Positions 8,047 through 16,630 of a stretch of 48,516 bases of DNA are shown here, piece after piece. Source of the stretch: Candidatus Neomarinimicrobiota bacterium (lineage in GTDB: Bacteria > Fidelibacterota > UBA8477 > JABMPR01); contig JADHUM010000027.1 in the NCBI GenBank assembly GCA_016784545.1, positions 1-48,516 on the forward strand, in the 5' to 3' direction. A model generated the notes under the pieces. That model was not told the DNA's origin and did not search any database. It saw nothing but the letters and a program-made list of their open reading frames with translations. How positions within the stretch are numbered: the stretch's first letter is position 1; each line of letters starts with the position of its first letter. Both the position numbers and the translations under genes were made by a program.

Positions 8047-8496
8047 TTAAAATTCCAGCTTCATGATGACTTCCCCCTCTTCCATGATACCAGTATCTAT
8101 AAATCCAAGCTTCTCATAAAATCTTTTTGGATTGCCTTGTTCTGGAACATAGCTGAGGAGAAATTCAGTGCTGTCAGGGAGGTTTTTAACCTGTTCAATC
8201 ACCAACTCCAAAGCCTTCAAGCCATACCCCTGTCCCTGAAATTTCTCGTCTATCATAAAACGCCACAGATAGTATTCCGGTTTGTCCATATCAAGATCAA
8301 GCATGACAAAACCTACTGGAGTATCATCATTATAAATTCCCCGATACCAGGCCTGAGGATGAAACAGTGCCTGGGCCAGTGAAATTGCATTTGTGGCTAC
8401 AAAACCGGTTTGGTTGTGAGCCACCTTTAGTTTAAGAATGTCCCTATAATTGGACTTACTCAGTTCACGTAACTCGATTTTTGTTTCAGTCCTCAT
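8047..8496 (-). CDS. GNAT acetyltransferase, spermidine/diamine-type
   Basis: A 149-residue GNAT domain. The acetyl-CoA loop is FQGQGYG (86-92) and the C-terminal half has the NPKRFYEKLGF pattern of small-molecule acetyltransferases. The stretch LDMDKPEYYLWRFMID resembles the SpeG/BltD/PaiA polyamine acetyltransferases, so a polyamine-like acceptor is plausible but not shown. The gene start overlaps the end of the uridine kinase gene by 11 bases, so it probably sits in the same transcript. Confidence 0.8.
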   Translation of the reverse strand: MRTETKIELRELSKSNYRDILKLKVAHNQTGFVATNAISLAQALFHPQAWYRGIYNDDTPVGFVMLDLDMDKPEYYLWRFMIDEKFQGQGYGLKALELVIEQVKNLPDSTEFLLSYVPEQGNPKRFYEKLGFIDTGIMEEGEVIMKLEF

Positions 8497-9115
8497 ATTT
8501 TTCCATTAGCACAGAGTCGATCTTTGCACGTATGAGATCTACTGCTACGTGGTTCATCCCGCCTTCAGGAATGATCACATCAGCAAGGAACTTGTTGGGT
8601 TCAACGAATTGGGAGTGCATGGGTCTTACCGTTGATTTATACTGCTCAATTACAGAATCTACGGATCTTCCACGTTTCATAATGTCGCGCTTCAGCCGAC
8701 GAATAAAGCGAATGTCAGAAGGCGTATCCACATAAAGTTTCAAATCCATCTTTGCAGTTAGCTCAGCAAAGTAGAGTGCCATTATTCCTTCAATAATGAT
8801 GACCTTATGGGGTTTTACTGTGCGTGTCTCTTTGGCTCTATTGTGCGTAGTAAAATTGTAAATGGGAATTTGGACCGTTTTCCCCTGACACAGTTCCTCC
8901 ACATGTTGAACAAGCAGGTCAATCTCCAGAGAGGAGGGGTGATCAAAATTGATTTCAGCCCGTTCTTCAACGCTCAGGTCAGACAAATCCCGGTAGTATG
9001 AATCCAGATCCAGACATAACACCTCACCTGGCTCGTATTCCTGGACAATATTTTTAGCGATGGTGGTTTTCCCTGAACCAGTACCACCTGCGATTCCAAT
9101 TATTATTGATTTCAT
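8486..9115 (-). CDS. udk: uridine kinase
   Basis: A 209-residue P-loop kinase with the Walker A motif GGTGSGKT (10-17), the LDLDSYYRDL uridine-binding segment, the INFDHPSSLE block and the RRLKRDIMKRGRS lid region. All are characteristic of uridine/cytidine kinase. It phosphorylates uridine and cytidine to their monophosphates in pyrimidine salvage. The length is normal. An AGGAAAAGG ribosome binding site precedes the ATG. It begins a short minus-strand run with the GNAT gene. Confidence 0.95.
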   Translation of the reverse strand: MKSIIIGIAGGTGSGKTTIAKNIVQEYEPGEVLCLDLDSYYRDLSDLSVEERAEINFDHPSSLEIDLLVQHVEELCQGKTVQIPIYNFTTHNRAKETRTVKPHKVIIIEGIMALYFAELTAKMDLKLYVDTPSDIRFIRRLKRDIMKRGRSVDSVIEQYKSTVRPMHSQFVEPNKFLADVIIPEGGMNHVAVDLIRAKIDSVLMEKYED

Positions 9116-9157
9116 GCCTTTTCCTCAAGCAATTGTATTGTAGGATAGTACAACTAA

Positions 9158-10312
9158 TTAAAAGAGTACTGCCCGGAAAATATAGGCGAATGCAACACCC
9201 AGATAATTCCCTATGGCGTATCCTATAATTCCTGTTGTCAAACCAGACAAAATAATCTCTTTGTTGTTCAGCGCTTTTGCCACAACAGGGACAAAGGGTG
9301 GTGAACAAACTGCTGAAACCGACGTGATCAGGAAAGTATCCGTATCAATATTGAAGAGTTTACAGAAAACAGCATGGAGCAGCATGGTACCGAACACAAT
9401 GAAATTGACGAAAAACATCATGGACCAATTAATATTTACCAGTTGTTCCAGGTTGGCCATGGATCCTACAATGAGACTGAAGACCAGAATGATATACATC
9501 CCGAATTGAAAGGTCATGGGAATCATTCTGATCTTTGGAATAAATGAAGAGCCAATACCAAATGTGGTAATCAGCAGCATAATGGCAGCAGTTGAATATT
9601 CTTCGGGAATCAGTTGGGACAATCCAAAGCTCACACCCAGGATGACGATTGAAATACCCAGACCAGCCAGGAGGCCCAAAAGGATTCGTGATTTGAATAT
9701 ACCTTCGTATGAATGGATGTTCTCGCTGCTTTCAAGATTGTTACTTTTTATAATCACAGATCTGTATTTAGGCAGCACCTTATTAAAAACCTTCTGCCCA
9801 AAACTCATGACAAAAATGAGATATATAATTCCATTGACTGCATCATAGGTATGCATCATGATGTACTGGGTTGAATCCACATTCAAGGCGGTTTTGATCG
9901 CAGCCAGATTGGGCGTACCTCCGGTATAAAGCCCAATGGCCATGCCGCCAAACTGCCAGGCGTTTTCAATATTGCCTTGAACCATCCAACTACCCAGACC
10001 CGCCACAAAAACAACCAGGACCGTGGCACCAAGCATGGATAGAATGGCCTTCCCTGCAGAATGCACCCAGGAAGGAACATCCATGGAAAACAGGAGCAGG
10101 GGTAAGGCCAGAGCCACGGTAATTCCACTTAACTCATCCTGCACACCAGCCGCCCCCTCAGGTAAGAGACCACTATTCCCCAGTAGAATGCCAAATACAT
10201 AAGCCAGTATCACCGATCCAATTTTGTCCATAAGGGTTGATTTATAACACAACCACAATATCAGTGCTGGCATAAGGAAGTAGAACGCAATGAGGACTGG
10301 AATTGGTATCAT
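9158..10312 (-). CDS. DUF819 family integral membrane protein
   Basis: A 384-residue polytopic membrane protein of about ten hydrophobic segments. Blocks such as LLLFSMDVPSW, GGMAIGLYTGGTPNLAAI and the C-terminal SAVCSPPFVPVVAKALNN segment fit the DUF819 (YjcL-like) family. Members resemble secondary transporters with two inverted halves, but the substrate is unknown. An AAAGG motif lies before the ATG. It stands 17 bases after the DUF4180 gene on the same strand, suggesting cotranscription from the promoter at 10723-10752. Confidence 0.85.
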   Translation of the reverse strand: MIPIPVLIAFYFLMPALILWLCYKSTLMDKIGSVILAYVFGILLGNSGLLPEGAAGVQDELSGITVALALPLLLFSMDVPSWVHSAGKAILSMLGATVLVVFVAGLGSWMVQGNIENAWQFGGMAIGLYTGGTPNLAAIKTALNVDSTQYIMMHTYDAVNGIIYLIFVMSFGQKVFNKVLPKYRSVIIKSNNLESSENIHSYEGIFKSRILLGLLAGLGISIVILGVSFGLSQLIPEEYSTAAIMLLITTFGIGSSFIPKIRMIPMTFQFGMYIILVFSLIVGSMANLEQLVNINWSMMFFVNFIVFGTMLLHAVFCKLFNIDTDTFLITSVSAVCSPPFVPVVAKALNNKEIILSGLTTGIIGYAIGNYLGVAFAYIFRAVLF

Positions 10313-10329
10313 GTGGTTAACCTTTCAAC

Positions 10330-10689
10330 TTAAGTGGTGAGCCAGACTTCAGCAGCTTCTCTGTTATCATAAAATCTAAAATGATTTGATCTGCTCATTT
10401 CAAACATCAGTTCTTTAAATCTCTGGGATTGCTCGGCGTTTGGAGGCAGAAGGATGGCCACCTTCGCCTGATAATTGGCAAATTTTTGCATGGCAGCGCC
10501 AGCCAGGCCACTTCTTAAATTAAAAAAATCGGATGATAAATTTTTGTCACTCAACAGCAGCAGATTTGAATTGTGGTAATAGCACAAACTCAGGAGATTA
10601 TTCAAATCCCCCTCGCCATTGATACGCGAATCGGTTTCTGTGAGATCAATGTAATTCACACCTCTCAAGGATATTAAGGCACTATCCAT
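10330..10689 (-). CDS. DUF4180 family protein
   Basis: A 119-residue protein. The core FFNLRSGLAGAAMQKFANYQAKVAIL followed by RFKELMFEMSRSNHFRFY matches the DUF4180 pattern (FxLxxGxAGxxxQKFxNYxxKxAI). No biochemical role is established. I start it at the ATG at 10689 rather than at the longer in-frame TTG/ATG region. An AGGAG lies ten bases upstream, and a promoter with its -10 box at 10723-10728 would start transcription inside the longer frame. It is followed closely by the DUF819 permease gene. Confidence 0.8.
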   Translation of the reverse strand: MDSALISLRGVNYIDLTETDSRINGEGDLNNLLSLCYYHNSNLLLLSDKNLSSDFFNLRSGLAGAAMQKFANYQAKVAILLPPNAEQSQRFKELMFEMSRSNHFRFYDNREAAEVWLTT

Positions 10690-10722
10690 CCTGCATACTC
10701 TCCTGTTATTCGTAGGGAATTC

Positions 10723-10752
10723 AATATACACTAAAACAGCACGATTTTTCAA
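10723..10752 (-). promoter_or_regulatory. sigma70-type promoter for DUF4180-DUF819
   Basis: On the minus strand TTGAAA (10747-10752) and TATATT (10723-10728) are 18 bases apart. The predicted start falls about 27 bases before the DUF4180 ATG. The -35 box forms the end of a 14-base word that recurs inverted at 10890-10903. Confidence 0.6.
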
Positions 10753-10903
10753 GCATGACTCTTACTATGAATTATTAAGATGAATTCCATGTTCTCATTG
10801 GCAATTATGTGGAGTGATAGATTCAAATTGGATAAATAAGTTCTTTCCCAGAAAGCTCGTGTTTAGTATTGTACCATCCATAATAATTGTTGAAAAATCG
10901 TGC
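10739..10903. repeat. 14-base inverted repeat in a divergent intergenic region
   Basis: TTGAAAAATCGTGC is found on the plus strand at 10890-10903 and on the minus strand at 10739-10752, a perfect inverted pair 137 bases apart. The region (10690-10972) separates the divergent DUF4180 and arylamine N-acetyltransferase genes. The minus-strand copy contains the -35 box of the DUF4180 promoter. A shared regulator site is the simplest reading. No target-site duplication flanks it, which argues against a small transposon. Nothing else was seen in this 283-base gap. Confidence 0.45.
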
Positions 10904-10972
10904 GGACAGTTTGTTGCAACAAAATCATGAACTATTTTAAGTTAAAGAAGAAGCAACTATAAATGGATTACC

Positions 10973-11782
10973 ATGACCCTCATTGATCCTGCATCATTTG
11001 AAAAAGAAACCGTCGCCTTTCTTGAGCGATTTGATTTTGGTGGGGAAAAACCCTCCCTTGAGCATATCGCCGAAGTCTCGAGGTTTTTCAGCAGGCTGCC
11101 CTATGAGAATATCAGCAAGATATTAAAGCGAGACCAGGCACTTGGAACAAACCGACTGAGGTTGCCTGATGAGGTTACCCATGATCATATGGCCTGGCAT
11201 CTGGGAGGGACCTGCTTCTCTCTGACTTATTTCCTGTGCGGGATATACAGCATACTTGGTTATAAGGTCCAACCCTTAATCTGTCATTTGAATTGGGGAG
11301 AAAACACACATTCAGCAGTAGCCATTCAATTTGCAGGATCAAGGTATCTTGTGGATCCTGGGTATATGATTTTCAGACCGCTTCAGTTAAGAAAGTCAAA
11401 TATTGAAGCTCGACTCTCTGCTGAAACCGGACTATCACTGCGTTTTGATGGAGATTTGGATGAGTATGCTGTTTATACCTATCGCAAGGGACAGTTTGTG
11501 AGACGTTATCGATTTATGGACAAGCCAGTCTCTTGGGAACAGTTTGCTACATTCTGGGAGGATTCCTTTCAGATGCCTGGTATGGATGATCTCACCCTCA
11601 CCCGTGTGGAAGGTAATGAGATGATTTTTGTCCAGGGAGATTTTATAAAGATAACGTCGCCAGAGTCCATTGAAAAAATTCGTGAGGTTAATCTTGCTGA
11701 GAAAGTGATTAAAGAACGATTCAGGATTCCCCTTGAGAAGCTTGAAGAAGCCAGATATGTATTGAAGCAAAGGCAGAAATGA
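10973..11782 (+). CDS. arylamine N-acetyltransferase family protein
   Basis: A 269-residue protein with the NAT Cys-His-Asp triad in order: C81 in LGGTCFSL, H113 in WGENTHSAVAI, and D128 in YLVDPGYM. The LPYENI box (42-47) also belongs to this family. NATs transfer acetyl or longer acyl groups from CoA to aromatic amines, hydrazines or natural product precursors. The usual RGGxC reads LGGTC. No strong ribosome binding site is visible before the ATG. It overlaps the DUF4416 gene by four bases, so the pair is coupled. Confidence 0.87.
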   Translation: MTLIDPASFEKETVAFLERFDFGGEKPSLEHIAEVSRFFSRLPYENISKILKRDQALGTNRLRLPDEVTHDHMAWHLGGTCFSLTYFLCGIYSILGYKVQPLICHLNWGENTHSAVAIQFAGSRYLVDPGYMIFRPLQLRKSNIEARLSAETGLSLRFDGDLDEYAVYTYRKGQFVRRYRFMDKPVSWEQFATFWEDSFQMPGMDDLTLTRVEGNEMIFVQGDFIKITSPESIEKIREVNLAEKVIKERFRIPLEKLEEARYVLKQRQK

Positions 11783-12300
11783 AAACCACACAACCGCAAC
11801 CGGTTAAATATTTTATTGGTGCCCTATACTCAGACGCTGAACTCCTGGAGCGGGCCATATCTCATTGTGAACAACGGATTGGAGAAATCGACTTGAGATC
11901 CGATCCATTCCCTTTTGATGTGACTTCCTATTATGATGATGAGATTGGTACTGCCATCTCCAGAATCATATTCAGCTTTGATGCCTTGTTATCTCCTGGG
12001 GAACTGGCACGTCTAAAAGTCATTTGCAATGAAATTGAGGATGCGTTGATGGTGGATGGATCCAGGAAGGTGAATCTGGATGTGGGCTATCTGGATTTTC
12101 ACAAATTGGTCTTGGCCTCAGCCAAATACAATGGTCAAAAAATCTATTTAGATCGGGGCGTTTACGCAGATCCCACACTGTATTTTGAGGGAGGGCAATT
12201 CCATGCGTTTGAAAACACCTTCCCAGACTTTAAATCAAATACCTATCATTCAGTTTTTCTCAAAATCCGCAACACCTACAAGGCTCAGATCAAGACCTGA
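11779..12300 (+). CDS. DUF4416 family protein
   Basis: A 173-residue cytoplasmic protein carrying the DUF4416 signatures: PFDVTSYYDDEIG near residue 45, NLDVGYLDFHKLVLASAK near 105, and IYLDRGVYADPTLYFEGGQF near 130. The function is unknown in all members I know of. Conserved acidic and histidine residues suggest an enzyme or nucleotide-binding protein, which is only a guess. The start overlaps the stop of the N-acetyltransferase gene (ATGA). The 3' end faces the NagB-PIG-L gene with an eight-base gap. Confidence 0.85.
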   Translation: MKTTQPQPVKYFIGALYSDAELLERAISHCEQRIGEIDLRSDPFPFDVTSYYDDEIGTAISRIIFSFDALLSPGELARLKVICNEIEDALMVDGSRKVNLDVGYLDFHKLVLASAKYNGQKIYLDRGVYADPTLYFEGGQFHAFENTFPDFKSNTYHSVFLKIRNTYKAQIKT

Positions 12301-12308
12301 ATCATTCA

Positions 12309-14669
12309 CTAAACTTGAGATTCAGTTACCTTCTGTAACTCTCTTGCTCTGGTGTAGAATTCTTCCAGCTCCATCTCTTTCAAATAGACCAAACCATGGG
12401 CTGCTCTCACCCTTGGATGTGCGTTTTCGTACCAGAAATCGCGTCCCATCACCCGTTTCATATCCTGATGCTGCTGCACCTGAATGGCCTGGGCTAAACC
12501 TGAGAAGGGTCCGTTGAATTCGTGGCTGGGAAAAGGAGCGTCCACCTGTGACTGGAAACAATACTTGAATGTTTCCTTCATGATGGCCATGGAATTTAAT
12601 GACACCGGCACAAAAATATTGGCATCTGTGGGTTGAAATTTGAACCAGACATTGCGATACCCCCACACCCTCAAGGGTGCGTCAGGATGTCTCTCTTTAT
12701 AGAGCCGGATGGCTTCGGCAATAGCCTGCATTACTTTGTAATGGGTGTCGGGGCCACTGGCTTCAGGATCCAGGGCCAGGGTGACTACTGTAGGTCGAAT
12801 TTTTTCCATGTACTCAAGGATGGGCTGGACATCACGATCCATGGTGGGATCCTCTGTGAATATATCTCCCTTGTAGAAACCAAGGCGCAAGTGGTGAACA
12901 TTTTTAATGGGGGTTCCATAATGTCCCCAGACCAGGTCTGCTTCCCACTCTCTGATACGCCCTTTGAGTAATTGCATAATGGAGTTATCTTTTTGACCGG
13001 GATACCGTGAATCCAGATACTCAATGAGTTCATTCATCTTAGCCTGGAGAGTATCCAGGTTATACTCTGGATATAAGATGAGCAAATTACGGATAAGACG
13101 GCGGGAAGAGCCGTTGTTTCGCAGCGTTCTACTATGATGTGCAACACCATCCAGATAGGTGTATATATCTCTCTGGGCACCTGCATAATTGTCCGCATCG
13201 TAATAATTTTCTGCCCTGAGACGATGATACTGATCCGTCTCCATATGTTCCATGGCATTGAGGATCTGGTTTTTTACAAATTCGTTGGTCACTGCATTAA
13301 AACCGCTGGTCATGTAGGCAAAATGATGTTCGTTGCGAGGTGTTCTAACGAGATGAACAATATGGGCGAGATATCCCAGCATGATATCATCATGGTGGGG
13401 AGCGGTATGGAAAAACACATCGTCTTCTACTGGCGTCAGTCCTCGATTGAGTTTTGCCTGCAGGCTTTGGAAAATCCTCTCCTTGATCTCTGGTAGCTTT
13501 GCCTTGCTCCGTTTAAGGGCAATTGAAGGAACTTGCTTTTCTGCGACTTGCGCCTCGGTAATATTATGAATAGGTGTTCGTGAGCGCATGGAAAGGGTGA
13601 TGAGATGTTGGTCCACAATCTCTTCAGACACTTCTGCAGCACTTTCAATTTCATGAACCTGTCTTCGGTCCAGAAAGACTGCAGCTCCCGCGGTGATATA
13701 AAAGCGAGCATTTCGCATGCTATGCAGGGCACCAGCAGGATAGGTATTGCTGGCCGGCTTCTGGACAGATCCAGCAACAATTTTTGCTTTGGCTTCCCCT
13801 GCTGCAAAAATCAAGCAGGTTGCATCGGAGTTGTAGGTAATGGTCTGAAGACCAATGGTAATAACCAGACGTTTTTGAGAGACTTCAATACCACCTAAAT
13901 CGCCAGCTGCTGCAGCTTGTGTTTCAAAATTGGTGGGTGTCAGACGTGTCGTCGAAAAATAATCGGATCCACGAACATTAAAGGCGATGTGGCCATCAGG
14001 TCCAATACCCCCCAGGAAGAATCCAATGCCCCCTTTCTCCCGAATCCGTCTTTCATAATTGGTACAAAACTCATCGACCCTTTCGATGGCTTCCTTTTGC
14101 AGACGACCTTTGGTTGTATTGGGCTGACTAAATCTCAGGCTGAGATCAACCACATCGTCAGGGAATATCTCGCGATACGTCTTCCCCTTGGGCAAGTTGA
14201 TCTGGGTTGCATCAATGAGTTGAGCTCGTTCAGCGCTGATCCCAAAGCCATTGATATAATATTTCATCACATAATCAAAGAAGCTGTTATGCTGAGTGGG
14301 AGAAATGGGAAAGAATTCATCTATCTGGACAAACTGCAAATCCTGCAAGCGGGGTTTCCGTGAATGATCTATACCCACTTCTTCCAGGAAGGCGCTGGTT
14401 GATTGCTCTTCCCAATGCTTCAAATAGTGTTCAGCATAGCGGATGAAATATTCAGGTGTTTTGCCAGTTGGTAGCGAAACAACTCCTTCAGGATTGTTCT
14501 GAACCCACTCCAAAAATCTCAAGGCCGTCAACTGGCCCAGATTGGGAAAGTTATTTACCTGGATGACAGGAATTTTTTCCTCTGGATCATACCTAAAAGC
14601 AAGCCTTGAACGGTTAAGGAAGTAGTTTTCTACAGGTGTGGGCGGATTAAAAATATTCTTTTTATTCAT
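12309..14669 (-). CDS. glucosamine-6-phosphate deaminase-like / PIG-L deacetylase fusion
   Basis: Residues 1-340 form a NagB-like sugar isomerase domain: SLPTGKTPEYF (65-75), FVQIDEFF with D117, and GGIGPDGHIAFN (220-231). Residues about 410-786 form a PIG-L/LmbE zinc deacetylase domain starting with APHHDD (423-428). The first domain would convert glucosamine-6-phosphate to fructose-6-phosphate. The second would remove N-acetyl groups from an amino sugar conjugate. This long fusion is known from Bacteroidetes-type genomes and is commonly annotated nagB, but its second activity is not settled. There is no ribosome binding site, and a promoter places the transcript start at the ATG, so translation may be leaderless. 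Confidence 0.88.
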   Translation of the reverse strand: MNKKNIFNPPTPVENYFLNRSRLAFRYDPEEKIPVIQVNNFPNLGQLTALRFLEWVQNNPEGVVSLPTGKTPEYFIRYAEHYLKHWEEQSTSAFLEEVGIDHSRKPRLQDLQFVQIDEFFPISPTQHNSFFDYVMKYYINGFGISAERAQLIDATQINLPKGKTYREIFPDDVVDLSLRFSQPNTTKGRLQKEAIERVDEFCTNYERRIREKGGIGFFLGGIGPDGHIAFNVRGSDYFSTTRLTPTNFETQAAAAGDLGGIEVSQKRLVITIGLQTITYNSDATCLIFAAGEAKAKIVAGSVQKPASNTYPAGALHSMRNARFYITAGAAVFLDRRQVHEIESAAEVSEEIVDQHLITLSMRSRTPIHNITEAQVAEKQVPSIALKRSKAKLPEIKERIFQSLQAKLNRGLTPVEDDVFFHTAPHHDDIMLGYLAHIVHLVRTPRNEHHFAYMTSGFNAVTNEFVKNQILNAMEHMETDQYHRLRAENYYDADNYAGAQRDIYTYLDGVAHHSRTLRNNGSSRRLIRNLLILYPEYNLDTLQAKMNELIEYLDSRYPGQKDNSIMQLLKGRIREWEADLVWGHYGTPIKNVHHLRLGFYKGDIFTEDPTMDRDVQPILEYMEKIRPTVVTLALDPEASGPDTHYKVMQAIAEAIRLYKERHPDAPLRVWGYRNVWFKFQPTDANIFVPVSLNSMAIMKETFKYCFQSQVDAPFPSHEFNGPFSGLAQAIQVQQHQDMKRVMGRDFWYENAHPRVRAAHGLVYLKEMELEEFYTRARELQKVTESQV

Positions 14670-14675
14670 GGCCGC

Positions 14676-14704
14676 ATTATGCTTGAGAAAAAAGCAAATT
14701 ACAA
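14676..14704 (-). promoter_or_regulatory. promoter placed for a leaderless NagB-PIG-L transcript
   Basis: On the minus strand TTGTAA (14699-14704), 17 bases, then CATAAT (14676-14681). Six bases separate the -10 box from the ATG, so the expected first transcribed base is the A of the start codon. No Shine-Dalgarno sequence is present. Confidence 0.45.
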
Positions 14705-14828
14705 CAATTTATTACATGACGTTTTTTCCATAACCACAATATTATCAATATCTGCATGTTATCGTTTGTTAATCTAATTTACCAACCTCAACTATTTATT
14801 TACTTGGAGATTAAGACCAATGAGAAAA

Positions 14829-14857
14829 TTGTAATCCCCGGGATTCTTGGCTATGTT
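14829..14857 (+). promoter_or_regulatory. promoter placed for a leaderless ispD-like transcript
   Basis: TTGTAA (14829-14834), 17 bases, then TATGTT (14852-14857). Seven bases later comes the ATG at 14865. The -35 box is identical to that of the divergent NagB-PIG-L promoter. No ribosome binding site is seen before any candidate start of the gene. Confidence 0.4.
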
Positions 14858-14864
14858 AAACGAT

Positions 14865-15533
14865 ATGAATGGAAAAATGAATTCATCAATCATTGTAGCA
14901 GCCGGGAGTGGCAGTAGGTTGGCCAGTGAAACCCCCAAACAATTTCTAAAATTGAAAGATGTGGAAATCCTGGCCTATTCAGTTCAATCCTTTCTGAAAC
15001 ATCCGGAGATTAACGAGGTCATCATTGTCACATCAGCGAATTATTTAGATCATGTTATCCACCAATACCCTGACTGCAAGGTGGTTGTGGGTGGCGAAAC
15101 AAGACAAGATTCCGTTTTCAATGGATTACAGGCCTGCTCCCCAGATACGGACATCGTGTTGATTCATGACGCTGCCCGTCCCCTGGTTCCTTCCAGGGTT
15201 ATTGATAATTGTCTCTCCAGCCTGGAAACATACGATGGTGTTGCACCAGCATTAGTGCCAGTTGATTCAATGGTTCAACTCGAGAATTCTGGATTCAAAA
15301 ATTTAAGCCGCGATACCCTGCGGATTATCCAAACCCCGCAATGCTTCAATATGGCTATCCTCAAAGCCGCTCATGCGTCGGGAAAAATTGATACTGATGA
15401 AATGGGTCTCGTAAAACAGAGTAATCCCCACGCACACCTCGGTTTCGTGGAAGGTGCACCGGAAACTATGAAAGTGACCAGATCCATTGATCTGGAAATT
15501 ATTGAGATCTATCTCGACGCAGCAGAAAAATAA
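14865..15533 (+). CDS. ispD: IspD/TarI-family CTP-dependent cytidylyltransferase
   Basis: The protein has the IspD signatures SIIVAAGSGSRL, TPKQFLKL, HDAARPLV, TPQCFN and a TDEMGLV segment. Family members make CDP-methylerythritol (isoprenoid synthesis) or CDP-ribitol (TarI, human ISPD). The context, next to a TagF-like polyol-phosphate transferase and a LicC/LicD pair, makes a CDP-polyol role possible. Sequence alone does not exclude the housekeeping role, since no other ispD is visible here. The start is uncertain: ATGs at 14853, 14865 and 14877 are in frame, and I chose 14865 because a promoter would start transcription there. The TagF-like gene starts 19 bases after its stop. Confidence 0.85.
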   Translation: MNGKMNSSIIVAAGSGSRLASETPKQFLKLKDVEILAYSVQSFLKHPEINEVIIVTSANYLDHVIHQYPDCKVVVGGETRQDSVFNGLQACSPDTDIVLIHDAARPLVPSRVIDNCLSSLETYDGVAPALVPVDSMVQLENSGFKNLSRDTLRIIQTPQCFNMAILKAAHASGKIDTDEMGLVKQSNPHAHLGFVEGAPETMKVTRSIDLEIIEIYLDAAEK

Positions 15534-15552
15534 TTAGTCAGAAATCTAATTT

Positions 15553-16617
15553 ATGACACCAACCCTCGATTTAGTCTATTCAACTACCAAGGGATATGCC
15601 AGCCTCCTCCCCCTCTTCTCCCACATGAAAGCCATGGGATGGCAGGTCAGGCTAGAGAAAATCCATCGCAACTGTTTCCTGAATCGAAAGCTGCTAAAAA
15701 CGATCTCCTCAATGGTTGTCATCGCGTATGACAAACCCCTTGTCCGCCTTGAAAAATGCGGATGGAAGGGCGAGTTCATCTATATCGAGCACGGTCTTAG
15801 CCCCATGAAGTATTACACGTATAAGTATGACTTCTTCCAGAGGGCGGCTCTGCTTTTTTATCCTGGAGAAGTTTTCAAGCGCAAAATGGAAGCCATCAAT
15901 CCACAATTTGAGCGCGGGCTCCTGGGAGGTTATCCCAAAGTGGACGAGCTGTTAAAATTAGAGATTAATAGAAATCAATTGTGCTCGAAATATGGCTTAA
16001 ATCCTAGTAAACCGGTCATCCTTTTTGCCCCTTCCTGGGGTGGTAAGAAGAACAAGAATTCAGGCATTCACAACGCTAAGCACCTCACCGCTCTTGAGAA
16101 CCTCCTTATCGTTCCCCATTCTGCAGACTACCCCCTGGCAAAAAAGTATGGGGCAGTGAAACCGGGTGACGGTAATATTAATCAGTTCCTGCATCTTGCT
16201 GATGTGGTGATCAGCGATATTTCTTCAGTACTGGCAGAGGCTGCGATTTTAGATAAGCCCGTGGTCCAACTCATACTGCCGGCTTATCCCGGATGTTTCC
16301 CTGAGGTTGAAACGCGGAAAACGGGGAACTGGGTTTCTGAGGATATCCTGGCCAGGGAGCAGCTGACAGACCGTTCTGTCCGTCCGTTTAAGATTCCCTA
16401 TGTGGATGAAGATTGGATTATGGGACACACTGCAGAAGCCCCTGAACTTGAAGCAGCGATTCAGGATGCTCTACAAAATCCTCAGAAGTTCGCAGCACAA
16501 CGAAAGTACTGGGCTGAACAGAGCTGTTGGAAGGCCGATGGCAAATCATCAAGTCGAATCAGTCATATGATTGAGCAATATTTGAAGGATGGCTCAGCCA
16601 CACAGGTAACACACTAA
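15553..16617 (+). CDS. CDP-glycerol/ribitol glycerophosphotransferase-like protein (TagF/TarL family)
   Basis: A 354-residue protein with the family's GT-B-like blocks: YIEHGLSPMKYY near residue 77, LGGYPKVDEL near 124, VILFAPSWGG near 155, and ADVVISDISSVLAEAAILDKP near 218. In teichoic-acid pathways such enzymes transfer polyol-phosphate from CDP-glycerol or CDP-ribitol to a membrane-linked acceptor. Here the donor could come from the IspD/TarI-like product just upstream. No membrane segment is evident. In a Gram-negative genome it probably decorates a lipopolysaccharide or capsule. The assignment to the family is good; substrate is inferred. Confidence 0.8.
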   Translation: MTPTLDLVYSTTKGYASLLPLFSHMKAMGWQVRLEKIHRNCFLNRKLLKTISSMVVIAYDKPLVRLEKCGWKGEFIYIEHGLSPMKYYTYKYDFFQRAALLFYPGEVFKRKMEAINPQFERGLLGGYPKVDELLKLEINRNQLCSKYGLNPSKPVILFAPSWGGKKNKNSGIHNAKHLTALENLLIVPHSADYPLAKKYGAVKPGDGNINQFLHLADVVISDISSVLAEAAILDKPVVQLILPAYPGCFPEVETRKTGNWVSEDILAREQLTDRSVRPFKIPYVDEDWIMGHTAEAPELEAAIQDALQNPQKFAAQRKYWAEQSCWKADGKSSSRISHMIEQYLKDGSATQVTH

Positions 16618-16630
16618 TGTCAGTGAAACC

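Noticed and set aside
10739-10903. A 165-base miniature transposon bounded by the 14-base inverted repeats
   Set aside because: No target-site duplication flanks the repeats, and one arm is part of a functional-looking promoter.
12633-14363. Several long open frames on the plus strand opposite the NagB-PIG-L gene
   Set aside because: They lie antisense to a well-supported gene, lack family motifs and ribosome binding sites.
14820-14834. ATG AGA AAA TTG TAA as a leader peptide or upstream start for the ispD-like gene
   Set aside because: Only four codons before a stop, and the family N-terminus begins later; the GGAG upstream is probably chance.
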